A stretch of 64,000 nucleotides of DNA from CAYWYR01 sp964462685. Its GTDB lineage: Bacteria > Bacteroidota > Ignavibacteria > Kapaibacteriales > UBA2268. The position numbers and the translations under genes were made by a program. Positions within the stretch are counted from its first letter, which is position 1. Each line of letters opens with the position of its first letter. Below the pieces are notes generated by a model, which saw nothing but the letters and a program-made list of their open reading frames with translations, searched no databases and was not told the origin of the DNA. The stretch spans positions 62,001 to 126,000 of the forward strand of contig CAYWYR010000005.1 in assembly GCA_964462685.1 (NCBI GenBank). Direction: 5' to 3'. Of the stretch, positions 45,043-54,031 are shown in pieces.

Positions 45043-46806
45043 TTAGGATCTTTTAGGTTTGTTACCAGATTTGAATTTCTTCTTTTTCTTGTTTCTGAAG
45101 GAGTCTGGCCTGTCACCTCCGCCATGGCCGCCTCGCCCTGATGGTTTATCCTTCGGCGTTTCAGCAGGCTCTAACTTTACTATACGGTCCCGGAGTTTCT
45201 TACCTGTTAAAGATGTTCTCACAGTTTCAGCGTGATCAGCACTTACTTCCACAAACGAGAAACTGTCCTTAATGTCTATCTCGCCTACTCTTATATTTCT
45301 TACAGGTGCATGTTTATTGATCATAGCGATAACATGATTCGGAGTAAGATTGTCTTTGTTCCCAAGATTGAGGAAAAATCTTTGGAAGCCGTTCCCGCGG
45401 CCTCTTCGGCCACCCCATTCACCATCACCGCTTTTATTTCTGCCCATACCGGATGATGATTGCTGATCCTTACCTTTTCGGCTGTCGTTAAGGTCTGGTG
45501 CGTTTTTGTAGTACTCAAGGAATCTATTGAACTCAAGAGATACGAATTTCTTGATAATGTCTTCTTTTGAAAGAGATTCCAGTTTTGTATTAACCGCTTC
45601 CATGAACGGAGCTATCTGATGCTCGTCCACTTCTACGTTTTCCATGCGGTCAATCATACTGAAAAGCTGTCTGCCACAGATCTCTTCTCCCGTAGGTATC
45701 TGGGCTTTTTCTATTTTTTTGCCTATTACCTTTTCTGTTCTCTTGATTTTGAACAGCTCACGGAAATTAACGATAGAAAGTGATACACCTTTACTGCCGG
45801 CTCGGCCTGTTCTACCGCTTCGGTGGGTATAGATTTCCGCTTCTTCAGGTAGGTTATAGTTAATTACGTGAGTTATATCTTTTACATCGATACCACGAGC
45901 GGCGACATCGGTCGCTACAAGCATTTGAATGCTTTTATCGCGGAATTTCTTCATTACCGCATCCCTTTGGGATTGATTAAGGTCTCCGTGAAGCGCGTCA
46001 GCAGGGTAGCCATCCTTTATGAATTTAGCCGCTACGTTCTTGGTCTCCATCCTGGTGCGGCAGAAAACTATACCATAGATATCAGGATTATAATCAGCTA
46101 TTCGCTTTAGAGCAAGATATCTGTCTCTTTCCTGTACTTGATAGAATATGTGGCGAACATTATCAGAACCCTGATTCTGCTTGCCGATAGTTACCTGTTG
46201 AGGTTTTTTAAGGTAGTTTTTGGCGATACGCTCAACTTCCCCGGCCATAGTAGCGGAAAACAGTAGTGTTCTTTTCTCTTTAGGAGTCTGCTGGAGTATG
46301 AAATCAAGCTCATCACGGAAACCCATGTTCAGCATCTCGTCAGCTTCATCAAGCACTAGGGTATTGATCCCGCTAAGGTCGATAGCCTTCCTTCGTATAA
46401 GATCGCCCACTCGGCCAGGTGTGGCAACGATTATCTGAGGGCCTTTTTTAATAGCCGATAGCTGAAGCTCGATGCGTTCCCCGCCATAGACAGAAGTTAT
46501 TCTCAATCCATCCATATACTTAGCAAAACTCTTCAGGTCCTTAGCTATTTGTATGCATAGCTCCCTTGTAGGGGATAGAATTAGTGTCTGTATGGTTTTA
46601 TCGCTTGTATCGGTCTGCTCGAGAACCGGTAATCCGAAAGCAGCGGTTTTACCTGTGCCTGTCTGTGCCAGACCGACTATATCACCATCCGACTCCAAAG
46701 CCAGTGGTATTATTTGCTCTTGAATGGGTGTCGGGTTTTCGAACCCGAGATCGCTAATACCCTTAACAAGAGTATCTGAAAGGCCTAAGGCCTGAAAAGC
46801 TGACAT
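45043..46806 (-). CDS. deaD: DEAD-box RNA helicase with DbpA-type RNA-binding domain
   Basis: An ATP-dependent RNA helicase acting in ribosome assembly or cold-adaptation. Motifs in order: Q-motif FENPTPIQEQ, Walker A AQTGTGKTAA, VATPGRV, VLDEADEML, FSATM, VATDVAARGID and HRSGRTGRAG. The C-terminus holds a DbpA-type RRM (LNLGNKDNLTPNHVIAMIN) and a basic Gly/Lys/Arg-rich tail. Length (587 aa) fits CsdA/DeaD. Confidence 0.95.
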   Translation of the reverse strand: MSAFQALGLSDTLVKGISDLGFENPTPIQEQIIPLALESDGDIVGLAQTGTGKTAAFGLPVLEQTDTSDKTIQTLILSPTRELCIQIAKDLKSFAKYMDGLRITSVYGGERIELQLSAIKKGPQIIVATPGRVGDLIRRKAIDLSGINTLVLDEADEMLNMGFRDELDFILQQTPKEKRTLLFSATMAGEVERIAKNYLKKPQQVTIGKQNQGSDNVRHIFYQVQERDRYLALKRIADYNPDIYGIVFCRTRMETKNVAAKFIKDGYPADALHGDLNQSQRDAVMKKFRDKSIQMLVATDVAARGIDVKDITHVINYNLPEEAEIYTHRSGRTGRAGSKGVSLSIVNFRELFKIKRTEKVIGKKIEKAQIPTGEEICGRQLFSMIDRMENVEVDEHQIAPFMEAVNTKLESLSKEDIIKKFVSLEFNRFLEYYKNAPDLNDSRKGKDQQSSSGMGRNKSGDGEWGGRRGRGNGFQRFFLNLGNKDNLTPNHVIAMINKHAPVRNIRVGEIDIKDSFSFVEVSADHAETVRTSLTGKKLRDRIVKLEPAETPKDKPSGRGGHGGGDRPDSFRNKKKKKFKSGNKPKRS

Positions 46807-46886
46807 TTATTGTGCCTAAGTATAAAAAAGATAATCACAAATATACGTAATTATAAAACCAATTGTTTATTTACTGGTTTTATGAT

Positions 46887-47447
46887 CTATACTTTGGGAT
46901 GTTTTAGGTGTGGCAGTATATAATAACGGTGTTTAAGATCATGAAAACCCATAGTATCCTTCTGTTTATTGATACCGAATCTTCGGGCAGAATTTACTGT
47001 TTCATTAGTCAAAATTGCCTCAGCTAAATAAAAACCTTCTTTTTCCATTACAGAATTTACGCCCCGAAAAAGTTTTTTTCTTAGATTAATCGGCCCGTAA
47101 ATATACTCTGGGTTTTCAAGCTCGAGAATTGCTCTCAGAAGTATCCCGTTATACGATCTTCCGCTACCAAATGTAATATCAAGCCCGCTCCTGTGGCAAT
47201 ACCACTGCCCCAAAGTATCTTTTTGTAGCGGATCGCGGTGGGCGTAAGGATCAGGATATGATTGTTCGTTATAATGGTAAAATTCTATCTCACAGATACG
47301 GTATTTCCTTTCACCTGAATAGATAACATATTTATTTAGTAATAAATCAGCTACTCCAGTATAGAAATCTGATCTGTCTAAGCCATGCTTATCAACTGTA
47401 AGCCTGTCTAATTCGATAGATAAAGATTTAAGAGCAGATAGTAACAC
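46887..47447 (-). CDS. Hypothetical protein, weakly like 3-methyladenine DNA glycosylase
   Basis: The 186-residue protein starts at GTG 47447; an in-frame stop lies shortly upstream. The layout ICEIEFYHYNEQSYPDPYAHRDP, then GQWYCHRSGLDITFG, then YNGILLRAILELENPE recalls the order EvEAY, DpasHa, G-YVY, iLIRAiEP of methylpurine-DNA glycosylases (PF02245). The glutamate in EIEF would be the catalytic residue. The similarity is seen by eye only. It is a single gene between deaD and a Fic gene. Confidence 0.45.
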   Translation of the reverse strand: MLLSALKSLSIELDRLTVDKHGLDRSDFYTGVADLLLNKYVIYSGERKYRICEIEFYHYNEQSYPDPYAHRDPLQKDTLGQWYCHRSGLDITFGSGRSYNGILLRAILELENPEYIYGPINLRKKLFRGVNSVMEKEGFYLAEAILTNETVNSARRFGINKQKDTMGFHDLKHRYYILPHLKHPKV

Positions 47448-47557
47448 AGGTAATAACTATTTTATCAGTTTAAAAGGTAATTCATCATTTTTGGTAATAT
47501 ATACGCCAGCTATATATTCCATAATTTCTAAGAGTATCGTATTATTATAAATATAAA

Positions 47558-48100
47558 TCATTTTTCATACCCTTCGTAGTAATATGATTGTTCAATCCCT
47601 TTGAATATAAAAGACATATCGTTTATGTTATCCGACAGGTTATTCTCAATTAGTACTTTTAGTTCTAAACTATTGATTGGGCTTCGTTCCATAGCTTGCA
47701 TATATTCGTCCTTTCTTATAGATGCCCATTCTACCATCTTGCCTAATCTTTTTCTTAGCATAACATCCAGCCAAATACGCATTGCTCTTCCATTTCCTTC
47801 CATAAAAGGATGAGCGATATTCATTTCAACATATTTATCTATAATTTGCTCAAATGATGCTTCAGGCATTTCTTCAATTTTCTTTAAAGCAGAATCTAGA
47901 TATATGGCACTAGCAAATCTAAATCTACCTTTAGATATATTTTGGCGCCGGATTGTTCCTGCGAAATCGTATAGATTTTCAAATAGTGCCTTATGGATTT
48001 GAAGAAGTCCATTTAAGGTGCCGATTTCAAAACCATATAGCTTTCGGGACCTGTATAGTTCATAAGCTTTCTCGATACTCTCTTTGTCAATCGTATTCAT
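47558..48100 (-). CDS. Fic family protein with C-terminal inhibitory motif
   Basis: A compact Fic protein of 180 residues. The active motif HPFMEGNGRAMR begins near His97, and the flap region TIRRQNISKG is intact. No N-terminal inhibitory helix is present, but the last helix reads SYYYEG at 172-177, matching [S/T]xxxE[G/N]. That is the arrangement of class III Fic proteins such as Neisseria NmFic, which are self-inhibited. The flap GTIRRQNISKG and the mid-region RFASAIYLDSALKKIEEMP resemble the VbhT/NmFic group. No antitoxin gene is adjacent. Confidence 0.88.
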   Translation of the reverse strand: MNTIDKESIEKAYELYRSRKLYGFEIGTLNGLLQIHKALFENLYDFAGTIRRQNISKGRFRFASAIYLDSALKKIEEMPEASFEQIIDKYVEMNIAHPFMEGNGRAMRIWLDVMLRKRLGKMVEWASIRKDEYMQAMERSPINSLELKVLIENNLSDNINDMSFIFKGIEQSYYYEGYEK

Positions 48101-48246
48101 ATTTCTAAAATAAGCTTTAGATGCGGTTAATCAAATAGGATTATAGATAAAATAATCTAGATAAAATTATCGAGAACAATGATTTAATAAATGAAATTAT
48201 ACCTTTTATAATTTTAAAGCTAATATCATGTATAAAATATCACTTA

Positions 48247-48278
48247 CAAAAAAAGCCCACCTCAAACAGAGGTAGGCT
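48247..48278 (-). terminator. Intrinsic terminator of repeat-lipoprotein gene
   Basis: On the minus strand, arms AGCC-ACCTC and GAGGT-GGCT with one internal mismatch are followed by seven T. It lies 27 bp past the stop of the gene at 48305. Confidence 0.88.
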
Positions 48279-48304
48279 TTGTATAGATATAAAAATATCG
48301 ATTC

Positions 48305-49474
48305 TTACTGTACATTTATAGAAGTCATGATTATATTCATTTCCTCATTTCCGAATATCTCTGGCACATCTACCCCAGGGAAATTATATTCGTTGATAGG
48401 AGCTTCATCGATATGCAGCATCGGGAACAGTTTCTGACCCGGCGTATATGTAATGTTTTCATCTATCATAATCTGTACATTTTCATTCATACCTTTTGTT
48501 ACTGGTGTTTTTCCAATAATATCCGGAAGTACGATATTGCCTGTTCCATCATCATTATGAACAACTATCCATCCGTCCACAGCTGCGTAAACTGTTTCTA
48601 AGGTAATCATGTTATTCATTACGGGCTGGTCATTTGCTTCCACATAAGGACTTCGAACATTTATCGAAGACATAACTATATTGCCTTCCATGTCGGTAAT
48701 CGGTAAGTCTGGTGAATCATCGCTACCGTCAAATTCATATTCACCCATGGTGCCGGTATCAGTATGTAGCATTACCCAAAGTTGTTCTCCATCTTCTAAA
48801 TTCTCGTTCTCAGCTATCTGAACCATTACATCCATATTCTCGCCAGCTTCTATCCATTTAGGGACAGAAATAATCTCTGGCACAACTGGTCCGTTGTTAC
48901 CATTGTCTCTATGCACAACTATCCAACCATTTTGATTAACAGTTGCACTTTCTACCATAATCATATTTTGAGTTAGAGTTTGACTGGATACATTCAACAT
49001 GCCTGTCGGGTCTTCAACACTTATCGTTATTGGTTCCATCACAATCATATCATCCATATCGGTAATCGGCGGATCAAACCCGTTCTGCCCGTCGAATTCA
49101 TATTCGCCTATAGTTCCCGTATCTGTATGAAGCATAACCCACAGCTGGTCACCGTCCATTATATTTGCCATTTCATTGATGCTGACCATCACGTCGGTAG
49201 ATGTACCTGCTTCAACCCATTCCGGTTCTGATATGATATCAGGTACGATAGGGGCATTACTTCCGTTATCGGCATGAACGACAATCCAACTGTCTTCCTC
49301 TACCGTTACAGTTTGTACGGTTATCATATTATCGTTAAGGTTTTGATCCATAACCGATAAACGGTTAGGTTCATTTACCGGGGTGATTCCTGTATCATCA
49401 TCGTCATCACATGATAAAAGGCCTATACTTAAAGCCGATACCATTAATATTCGAAGTAAAATTTTGTTAAACAT
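48305..49474 (-). CDS. Lipoprotein with three DUF7282-like repeats
   Basis: Signal and lipobox are LLSC (Cys near 22) followed by an acidic DDDDDTG. Three tandem repeats of about 125 residues follow. Each has a core of the type WIVVHxDNG, IVPDII, a mid-segment with DGDQLWVMLHTDTG, then GEYEFDG and a closing hydrophobic strand. Repeats one and two are very similar; repeat three is degenerate (WIVVHNDDG, GQKLFPMLHIDEA). This is the pattern of DUF7282 domains. A surface role is inferred. Confidence 0.7.
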   Translation of the reverse strand: MFNKILLRILMVSALSIGLLSCDDDDDTGITPVNEPNRLSVMDQNLNDNMITVQTVTVEEDSWIVVHADNGSNAPIVPDIISEPEWVEAGTSTDVMVSINEMANIMDGDQLWVMLHTDTGTIGEYEFDGQNGFDPPITDMDDMIVMEPITISVEDPTGMLNVSSQTLTQNMIMVESATVNQNGWIVVHRDNGNNGPVVPEIISVPKWIEAGENMDVMVQIAENENLEDGEQLWVMLHTDTGTMGEYEFDGSDDSPDLPITDMEGNIVMSSINVRSPYVEANDQPVMNNMITLETVYAAVDGWIVVHNDDGTGNIVLPDIIGKTPVTKGMNENVQIMIDENITYTPGQKLFPMLHIDEAPINEYNFPGVDVPEIFGNEEMNIIMTSINVQ

Positions 49475-49695
49475 ACTTATCCTTTCAATTAATTGAAAAA
49501 TACTGCAATAATCTGAGCAATTTAATTATAAAGAACGACATAGATTAAAATATATTGAAATGTGTAACTAAAATATAGTATTTGTAACTTTATTCTACTC
49601 TTGATAATACATACATTTACATAGATATATTCCAGATTGAATCAATTAATCCAGTTAAATAGTTTGAAAAATAACCATATCATTGAATGCCTGAT

Positions 49696-49728
49696 TTTCG
49701 GAATGACACGATAGTTTTGTTAACTTTG
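49696..49728 (+). promoter_or_regulatory. Bacteroidota-type promoter of dnaX
   Basis: TAACTTTG (49721-49728) matches the -7 consensus TAnnTTTG, with TTTCG (49696-49700) 20 bp upstream as a weak -33. The dnaX ATG is 21 bp downstream. Confidence 0.55.
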
Positions 49729-49749
49729 CCTCTACCTTAACCTACTATT

Positions 49750-51348
49750 ATGACAGAAAACACTCATTATACAGTTACCGCCCGTAAATGGAGACCTCTC
49801 AGATTTGATGATGTAGTAGGGCAGGGGCATATTACCCGTACGCTTAAGAACTCAATCAAGACCGGGCGGATACACCATGGTGCGATCTTTACAGGCTCCC
49901 GAGGTGTGGGTAAAACCACCACCGCACGTATATTTGCCAGAGCGTTGAACTGCCCAAATGCCCTGGAACTTGATTATGAGCCGTGCAATGAGTGTGAACA
50001 ATGCAGATCTATCCTTAGTGGCAGCTCGCTGAACGTGCTAGAGATAGATGGAGCATCAAACAACTCTGTAGATGATATAAGAAATCTGCGTGAGTCGGCT
50101 AAGTACGCGCCGCCGAACAAGGGCTATAAAGTCTATATCATAGATGAGGTCCACATGCTATCCACAGCGGCGTTCAACGCATTGCTGAAGCTGCTGGAAG
50201 AGCCCCCAGAGCATCTGATCTTCATATTCGCCACAACTGAGCCTCATAAGATACCGGCTACTATCATATCCCGAACTCAGCGGTATGATTTCCGGCGTAT
50301 GGATATACCTGATATAGTTTCCCAGCTTACTATGATAGCCGAAAAAGAAAGCATTAAGGCAAGCGAGAAAGTATTGATGGCAATAGCCAAGAAGGGCGAC
50401 GGGTCGATGAGGGATAGCCAGTCTATATTCGATCAAGTTGTAGCCTTCTGCGGAAAGGACATAGATTACGAAGACATGAAGCGATCTCTTTATCTTATAG
50501 ATGATGCATATTATTTCATGTTGGAAGGTTATATTTATGAATCCGATAAAAAAGGTATTTTCACGGCCGTAAAAGATATCGTCGAAAGCGGATACGACAT
50601 AAGCGAGGCGCTTCATGGCCTTATCGAACATTACAGGAATATCTATACAGTTATGGTCACCGGCTCTACCGATATGATCATATCTGATGCGGCCACGTTA
50701 CAGAACTATAGATCAAAAGCCGAGACGTACTCCAATGAATACATACTTTCTGTACTGGGCAGATTAGTGAAAATGGAACTTGAGCTAAAAAGCTCTTCAA
50801 TACCTCGGCACCGTTTTGAGATGGGTCTTCTCTCGATTTCCAGCATACCATCTGAACTTGATTTGGCTTCCATACTTAGCGGTTCTGCAATTACAGAATC
50901 CGGCAAAAAAAAAACTGAAGAATCAAACTCCGAAATAAGCCAGCTAAATAAAAAAAGAGCATTAATAAATCCCGAACCGCAAAGTGATAAGCCAGCAGGT
51001 CAGCAGACTAAAAAACCAATAGAAGATCATCAAGCAAGCAGCCCCCCTGACAATCTTGAGCCGAAAGGTCAAGCTCAAAAAGCAGCCCCAGCCACCGCTA
51101 CGATATCTACCACAAATGTTGATGATCTTTCCCCTATAAGTAAGCCTCAACTATCAACACCTAAACAAGAAAGTAGCGAAAACAGCGTTATAGATAAAGT
51201 TAGTTCAGCTTCAGATATATCTACTCCTGATAAGGTTACTGATAATCAGAATAATGAAAAAACCGACTCAAATACTAATTCTGAAGAGCCGGGAAAAATC
51301 ATTGACCGAGTAATGAAAGATCTGTTCAACGCTGAACGAATTAAATAA
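49750..51348 (+). CDS. dnaX: DNA polymerase III subunit gamma/tau
   Basis: DnaX is the ATPase of the clamp loader. Motifs are Walker A TGSRGVGKTTTARIFA (about 47-62), a four-Cys zinc module (NCPNA, PCNECEQC), Walker B KVYIIDEVHMLS and sensor 1 FIFATTEPHKIP. Clamp-loader domains end near residue 380. The remaining 145 residues are low-complexity linker and a short tail. A run of ten A at 50905-50914 encodes Lys386-388. A -1 shift there meets TGA at once and would yield a gamma-like 389-residue product. It has a Bacteroidota-type promoter. Confidence 0.96.
   Translation: MTENTHYTVTARKWRPLRFDDVVGQGHITRTLKNSIKTGRIHHGAIFTGSRGVGKTTTARIFARALNCPNALELDYEPCNECEQCRSILSGSSLNVLEIDGASNNSVDDIRNLRESAKYAPPNKGYKVYIIDEVHMLSTAAFNALLKLLEEPPEHLIFIFATTEPHKIPATIISRTQRYDFRRMDIPDIVSQLTMIAEKESIKASEKVLMAIAKKGDGSMRDSQSIFDQVVAFCGKDIDYEDMKRSLYLIDDAYYFMLEGYIYESDKKGIFTAVKDIVESGYDISEALHGLIEHYRNIYTVMVTGSTDMIISDAATLQNYRSKAETYSNEYILSVLGRLVKMELELKSSSIPRHRFEMGLLSISSIPSELDLASILSGSAITESGKKKTEESNSEISQLNKKRALINPEPQSDKPAGQQTKKPIEDHQASSPPDNLEPKGQAQKAAPATATISTTNVDDLSPISKPQLSTPKQESSENSVIDKVSSASDISTPDKVTDNQNNEKTDSNTNSEEPGKIIDRVMKDLFNAERIK
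50905..50918 (+). promoter_or_regulatory. Candidate dnaX slippage/frameshift site (A10)
   Basis: Ten consecutive A in frame GGC AAA AAA AAA ACT. A -1 shift, or insertion of one A by polymerase slippage, yields AAC TGA, stopping at 50916-50918. This resembles E. coli (A AAA AAG) and Thermus (A9) dnaX sites that yield gamma. Confidence 0.6.
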
Positions 51349-51381
51349 CCTTAGTTAATCACTAAATAACAACTACTTGAT

Positions 51382-51846
51382 ATGAGACTTGAAGCCGGAC
51401 AAAAAGCACCAGGATTTTCTCTGATTACAGGGGCGTCAGCCAAAATATCCTCAGATGACCTTATGGGAAAACGTTATGTGATATATTTCTATCCTAAAGA
51501 TGATACTCCAGGTTGCACTACCGAAGCATGTGATTTCAGAGACAATATGGCAAGACTCAGCGAAAAGGAAGTTCGTGTGATAGGTGTCTCACCTGATGAC
51601 ATTACTTCACATGAAAAATTCAAGGAAAAATACGGTTTTGATTTTGACTTGGGGTCAGATCCTGAGCATGAAGTGGCTGAGCGTTTTGGGGCCTGGGGCG
51701 AAAAGAATATGTACGGTAAAAAGTCTATGGGGATTATCCGAAGTACTTTTTTAGTGAGCCCGGACCAAACAATAGAAAAGGCATGGTATAATGTAAGGGC
51801 TAAGGGTCACGTAGATAAAGTAATGCAGGAAGTCGATAAAGCCTGA
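51382..51846 (+). CDS. bcp: Bcp-type peroxiredoxin (thiol peroxidase)
   Basis: Bcp/PrxQ reduces peroxides using a peroxidatic cysteine. The motif PKDDTPGCTTEACDFRD contains both the peroxidatic Cys and the resolving Cys five residues later, as in PrxQ with an intrahelical disulfide. KSMGIIRSTFLVSPD and YGKKSMG are typical of the rest. Length (154 aa) is normal. It lies 33 bp after dnaX and 46 bp before hisC; an operon is possible. Confidence 0.95.
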   Translation: MRLEAGQKAPGFSLITGASAKISSDDLMGKRYVIYFYPKDDTPGCTTEACDFRDNMARLSEKEVRVIGVSPDDITSHEKFKEKYGFDFDLGSDPEHEVAERFGAWGEKNMYGKKSMGIIRSTFLVSPDQTIEKAWYNVRAKGHVDKVMQEVDKA

Positions 51847-51892
51847 ATATGTATGATGTAATAGTTATGACTTGCCAATTATATAGGTAATA

Positions 51893-52984
51893 ATGATCCG
51901 AATACCCGAATATATCCAGACCTTAAAACCTTATAAATCAGGTAATAAACTCGAAGGGGGGATGACACGGCAGCAATTCTCACAGCTGGTCAATCTCGCC
52001 TCAAATGAAAACCCGTTAGGTCCCTCGCCGATGGGTCTTGCCTCGCTGGGGGATGCTCTCGGAAAAATCAGTGTTTATCCCGACCCAGCGGCTTCAGAAC
52101 TTGTTGCTAAAATCTCTGAATACCACGGCATAGATGCAGACCGGATTATTACCGGTAGCGGAAGTGATTCACTTATACAGTATATAGTGAATGCCTTTAT
52201 GGAAAAAGGGGATTCGCTAATGACAAGCGACGCTACTTTTATCGGCACTTATGTAAATGTCAATAAATTCGGTTTCGGACTACATAAAATACCTGTATCG
52301 AACTACGGATTTGATCTGGATGCTATGGCTAAAGCCATAGATGACTCGACAAAAGTTATCTATATAGCAAACCCGAACAACCCTACGGGCACAATGATTA
52401 CCGAGGATGATCTCAATGCTTTCTTGGAAAAAATACCGGACCACATAATTATAGTGCTTGATGAGGCGTACCATACCTATGCAGCACAGCACAAAGGTTA
52501 TCCCGATGGTACGCAAATTCAAAGAGACAATCTTATAGTTCTAAGAACGCTTTCTAAAACATTAGGCTTAGCAGGGATTCGTATCGGTTATGCGATAGGT
52601 CCATCCGAATTGATTGGCTATATGTATAGGGTAAAACTACCTTTCGAACCCAATATCCTGGCACAAAACGCTGGCATATCCGCACTGTTTGATACCGAGT
52701 TTATAAAAACCACTATCATTATCAATGAACAGACCTTGAAAATGATTGAAAGCTCACTCGCAGATCGAGGTATCGAGTATGTTCCTGGAAAGGCTAATTT
52801 TACTATGGCCTTATTCGATTCAGAAAGTCAGGCGAAAGCCTTTGCCGGGCATTCACTCGATAAGGGATTCGTAGTCAGGCATCTGCCGATGTTCGGATTG
52901 GAAAAAGCAGTTAGGATCAGCACAGGTACTATCGATCAGACCGAAAGATTCTGCAAAGAGGTAATCAATACCTTTTCTAAATAA
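51893..52984 (+). CDS. hisC: Histidinol-phosphate aminotransferase-like PLP enzyme
   Basis: A class I/II aminotransferase that converts imidazole acetol phosphate to histidinol phosphate. Motifs are LASNENPLGPSP near the N-terminus, TGSGSDSLIQYI, YIANPNNPTGT, LDEAYHTY and LRTLSKTLGLAGIRIGYAIG with Lys near 222. It ends with VRISTGT. Length (363 aa) fits. No other his genes are adjacent, so other aromatic-amino-acid transaminase roles are possible. Confidence 0.85.
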   Translation: MIRIPEYIQTLKPYKSGNKLEGGMTRQQFSQLVNLASNENPLGPSPMGLASLGDALGKISVYPDPAASELVAKISEYHGIDADRIITGSGSDSLIQYIVNAFMEKGDSLMTSDATFIGTYVNVNKFGFGLHKIPVSNYGFDLDAMAKAIDDSTKVIYIANPNNPTGTMITEDDLNAFLEKIPDHIIIVLDEAYHTYAAQHKGYPDGTQIQRDNLIVLRTLSKTLGLAGIRIGYAIGPSELIGYMYRVKLPFEPNILAQNAGISALFDTEFIKTTIIINEQTLKMIESSLADRGIEYVPGKANFTMALFDSESQAKAFAGHSLDKGFVVRHLPMFGLEKAVRISTGTIDQTERFCKEVINTFSK

Positions 52985-53008
52985 TATAAGAAATAAAAAG
53001 AAGTAAAA

Positions 53009-54031
53009 ATGAAATTAACTACAGTTATAGACCAAAAAGGCAATCAGAAATTATGTATTTATAGTGGTACAAACCATTATAACCTTCATGAGATTGCTTC
53101 CGAAAATAGTATCGACCTGCCAGATAATATGGCCGAGTTCCTCAAGCTGGAAGAGCAAGGAATGGAATCAGCAAGAAAAGTAGAAAAACTGATATTGGAA
53201 GGTGAATACTCGCCTTTAGTTGATATCCAAAAGGTACTGGCGCCGGTACCCAACCCTACCTCCTGCCGTGATGCGTATGCGTTCCGCCAGCACGTAGCGT
53301 CAGCCCGCCGCAACCGAGGTGTGGATATGATACCTGAATTCGATGAGTTCCCGATATTCTACTTCACCAACCATAACGCAGTTTATGGCGAAGGTGACAT
53401 ATCGGTGGAAAAAGACCATCTCCACAAGCTGGATTTTGAGCTTGAATGGGCTGTAGTGATAGGCAAGAAAGGCCGCAACGTTTCTGCTAAAGATGCAGAC
53501 AGCTATATTGCTGGTTATACGATTATGAATGATCTTTCGGCACGTTTACTCCAGATGGAAGAGATGAAGCTGAATCTCGGCCCGGCCAAAGGAAAAGACT
53601 TTGCCACTACTATCGGCCCCTGGCTTGTTACGCCAGATGAATTAGAACAATACAAAACAGACTCTGAGTTCGGAGCCGTTTACAACCTACCTATGAAGGC
53701 CTGGCACAACGGAAAGCAAATATCTGAAGGTAATACGAAGGATATGACTTATACTTTTGCCGAGATTATCGAAAGAGTAAGTTATGGTGTAGATATCCAC
53801 CCCGGCGATGTTATCGGCTCAGGCACAGTAGGCACAGGTTGCTATCTTGAGCTAAACGGTACTTGGAGAAGGGAAGCTGAAGAGCGCGGAGAAACCCACG
53901 AGCCGGTATGGCTAGAAGATGGTGACGCGATAGAGCTTGAAGTTGAGCACCTTGGAAAATTAAGGAACACTATAAAGATGACTGATGCAGGCGGATCAAT
54001 CCTTGCTAAAAAGAAAAACCAGAACGGCTGA
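53009..54031 (+). CDS. Fumarylacetoacetate hydrolase family protein
   Basis: A metal-dependent FAH superfamily hydrolase (340 aa). Visible are RDAYAFRQHVASARR, then the metal-binding region EFDEFPIFYFTNHNAVYG, LDFELEWAVVIGKKGRN and GYTIMNDLSAR. The C-terminal PGDVIGSGTVGTGCYLELNG is typical. Such enzymes cleave C-C bonds of beta-diketones in aromatic degradation, including the homogentisate pathway, or act as decarboxylases. Its stop overlaps the next gene by one base (TGATG), suggesting the two act together. Confidence 0.88.
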   Translation: MKLTTVIDQKGNQKLCIYSGTNHYNLHEIASENSIDLPDNMAEFLKLEEQGMESARKVEKLILEGEYSPLVDIQKVLAPVPNPTSCRDAYAFRQHVASARRNRGVDMIPEFDEFPIFYFTNHNAVYGEGDISVEKDHLHKLDFELEWAVVIGKKGRNVSAKDADSYIAGYTIMNDLSARLLQMEEMKLNLGPAKGKDFATTIGPWLVTPDELEQYKTDSEFGAVYNLPMKAWHNGKQISEGNTKDMTYTFAEIIERVSYGVDIHPGDVIGSGTVGTGCYLELNGTWRREAEERGETHEPVWLEDGDAIELEVEHLGKLRNTIKMTDAGGSILAKKKNQNG

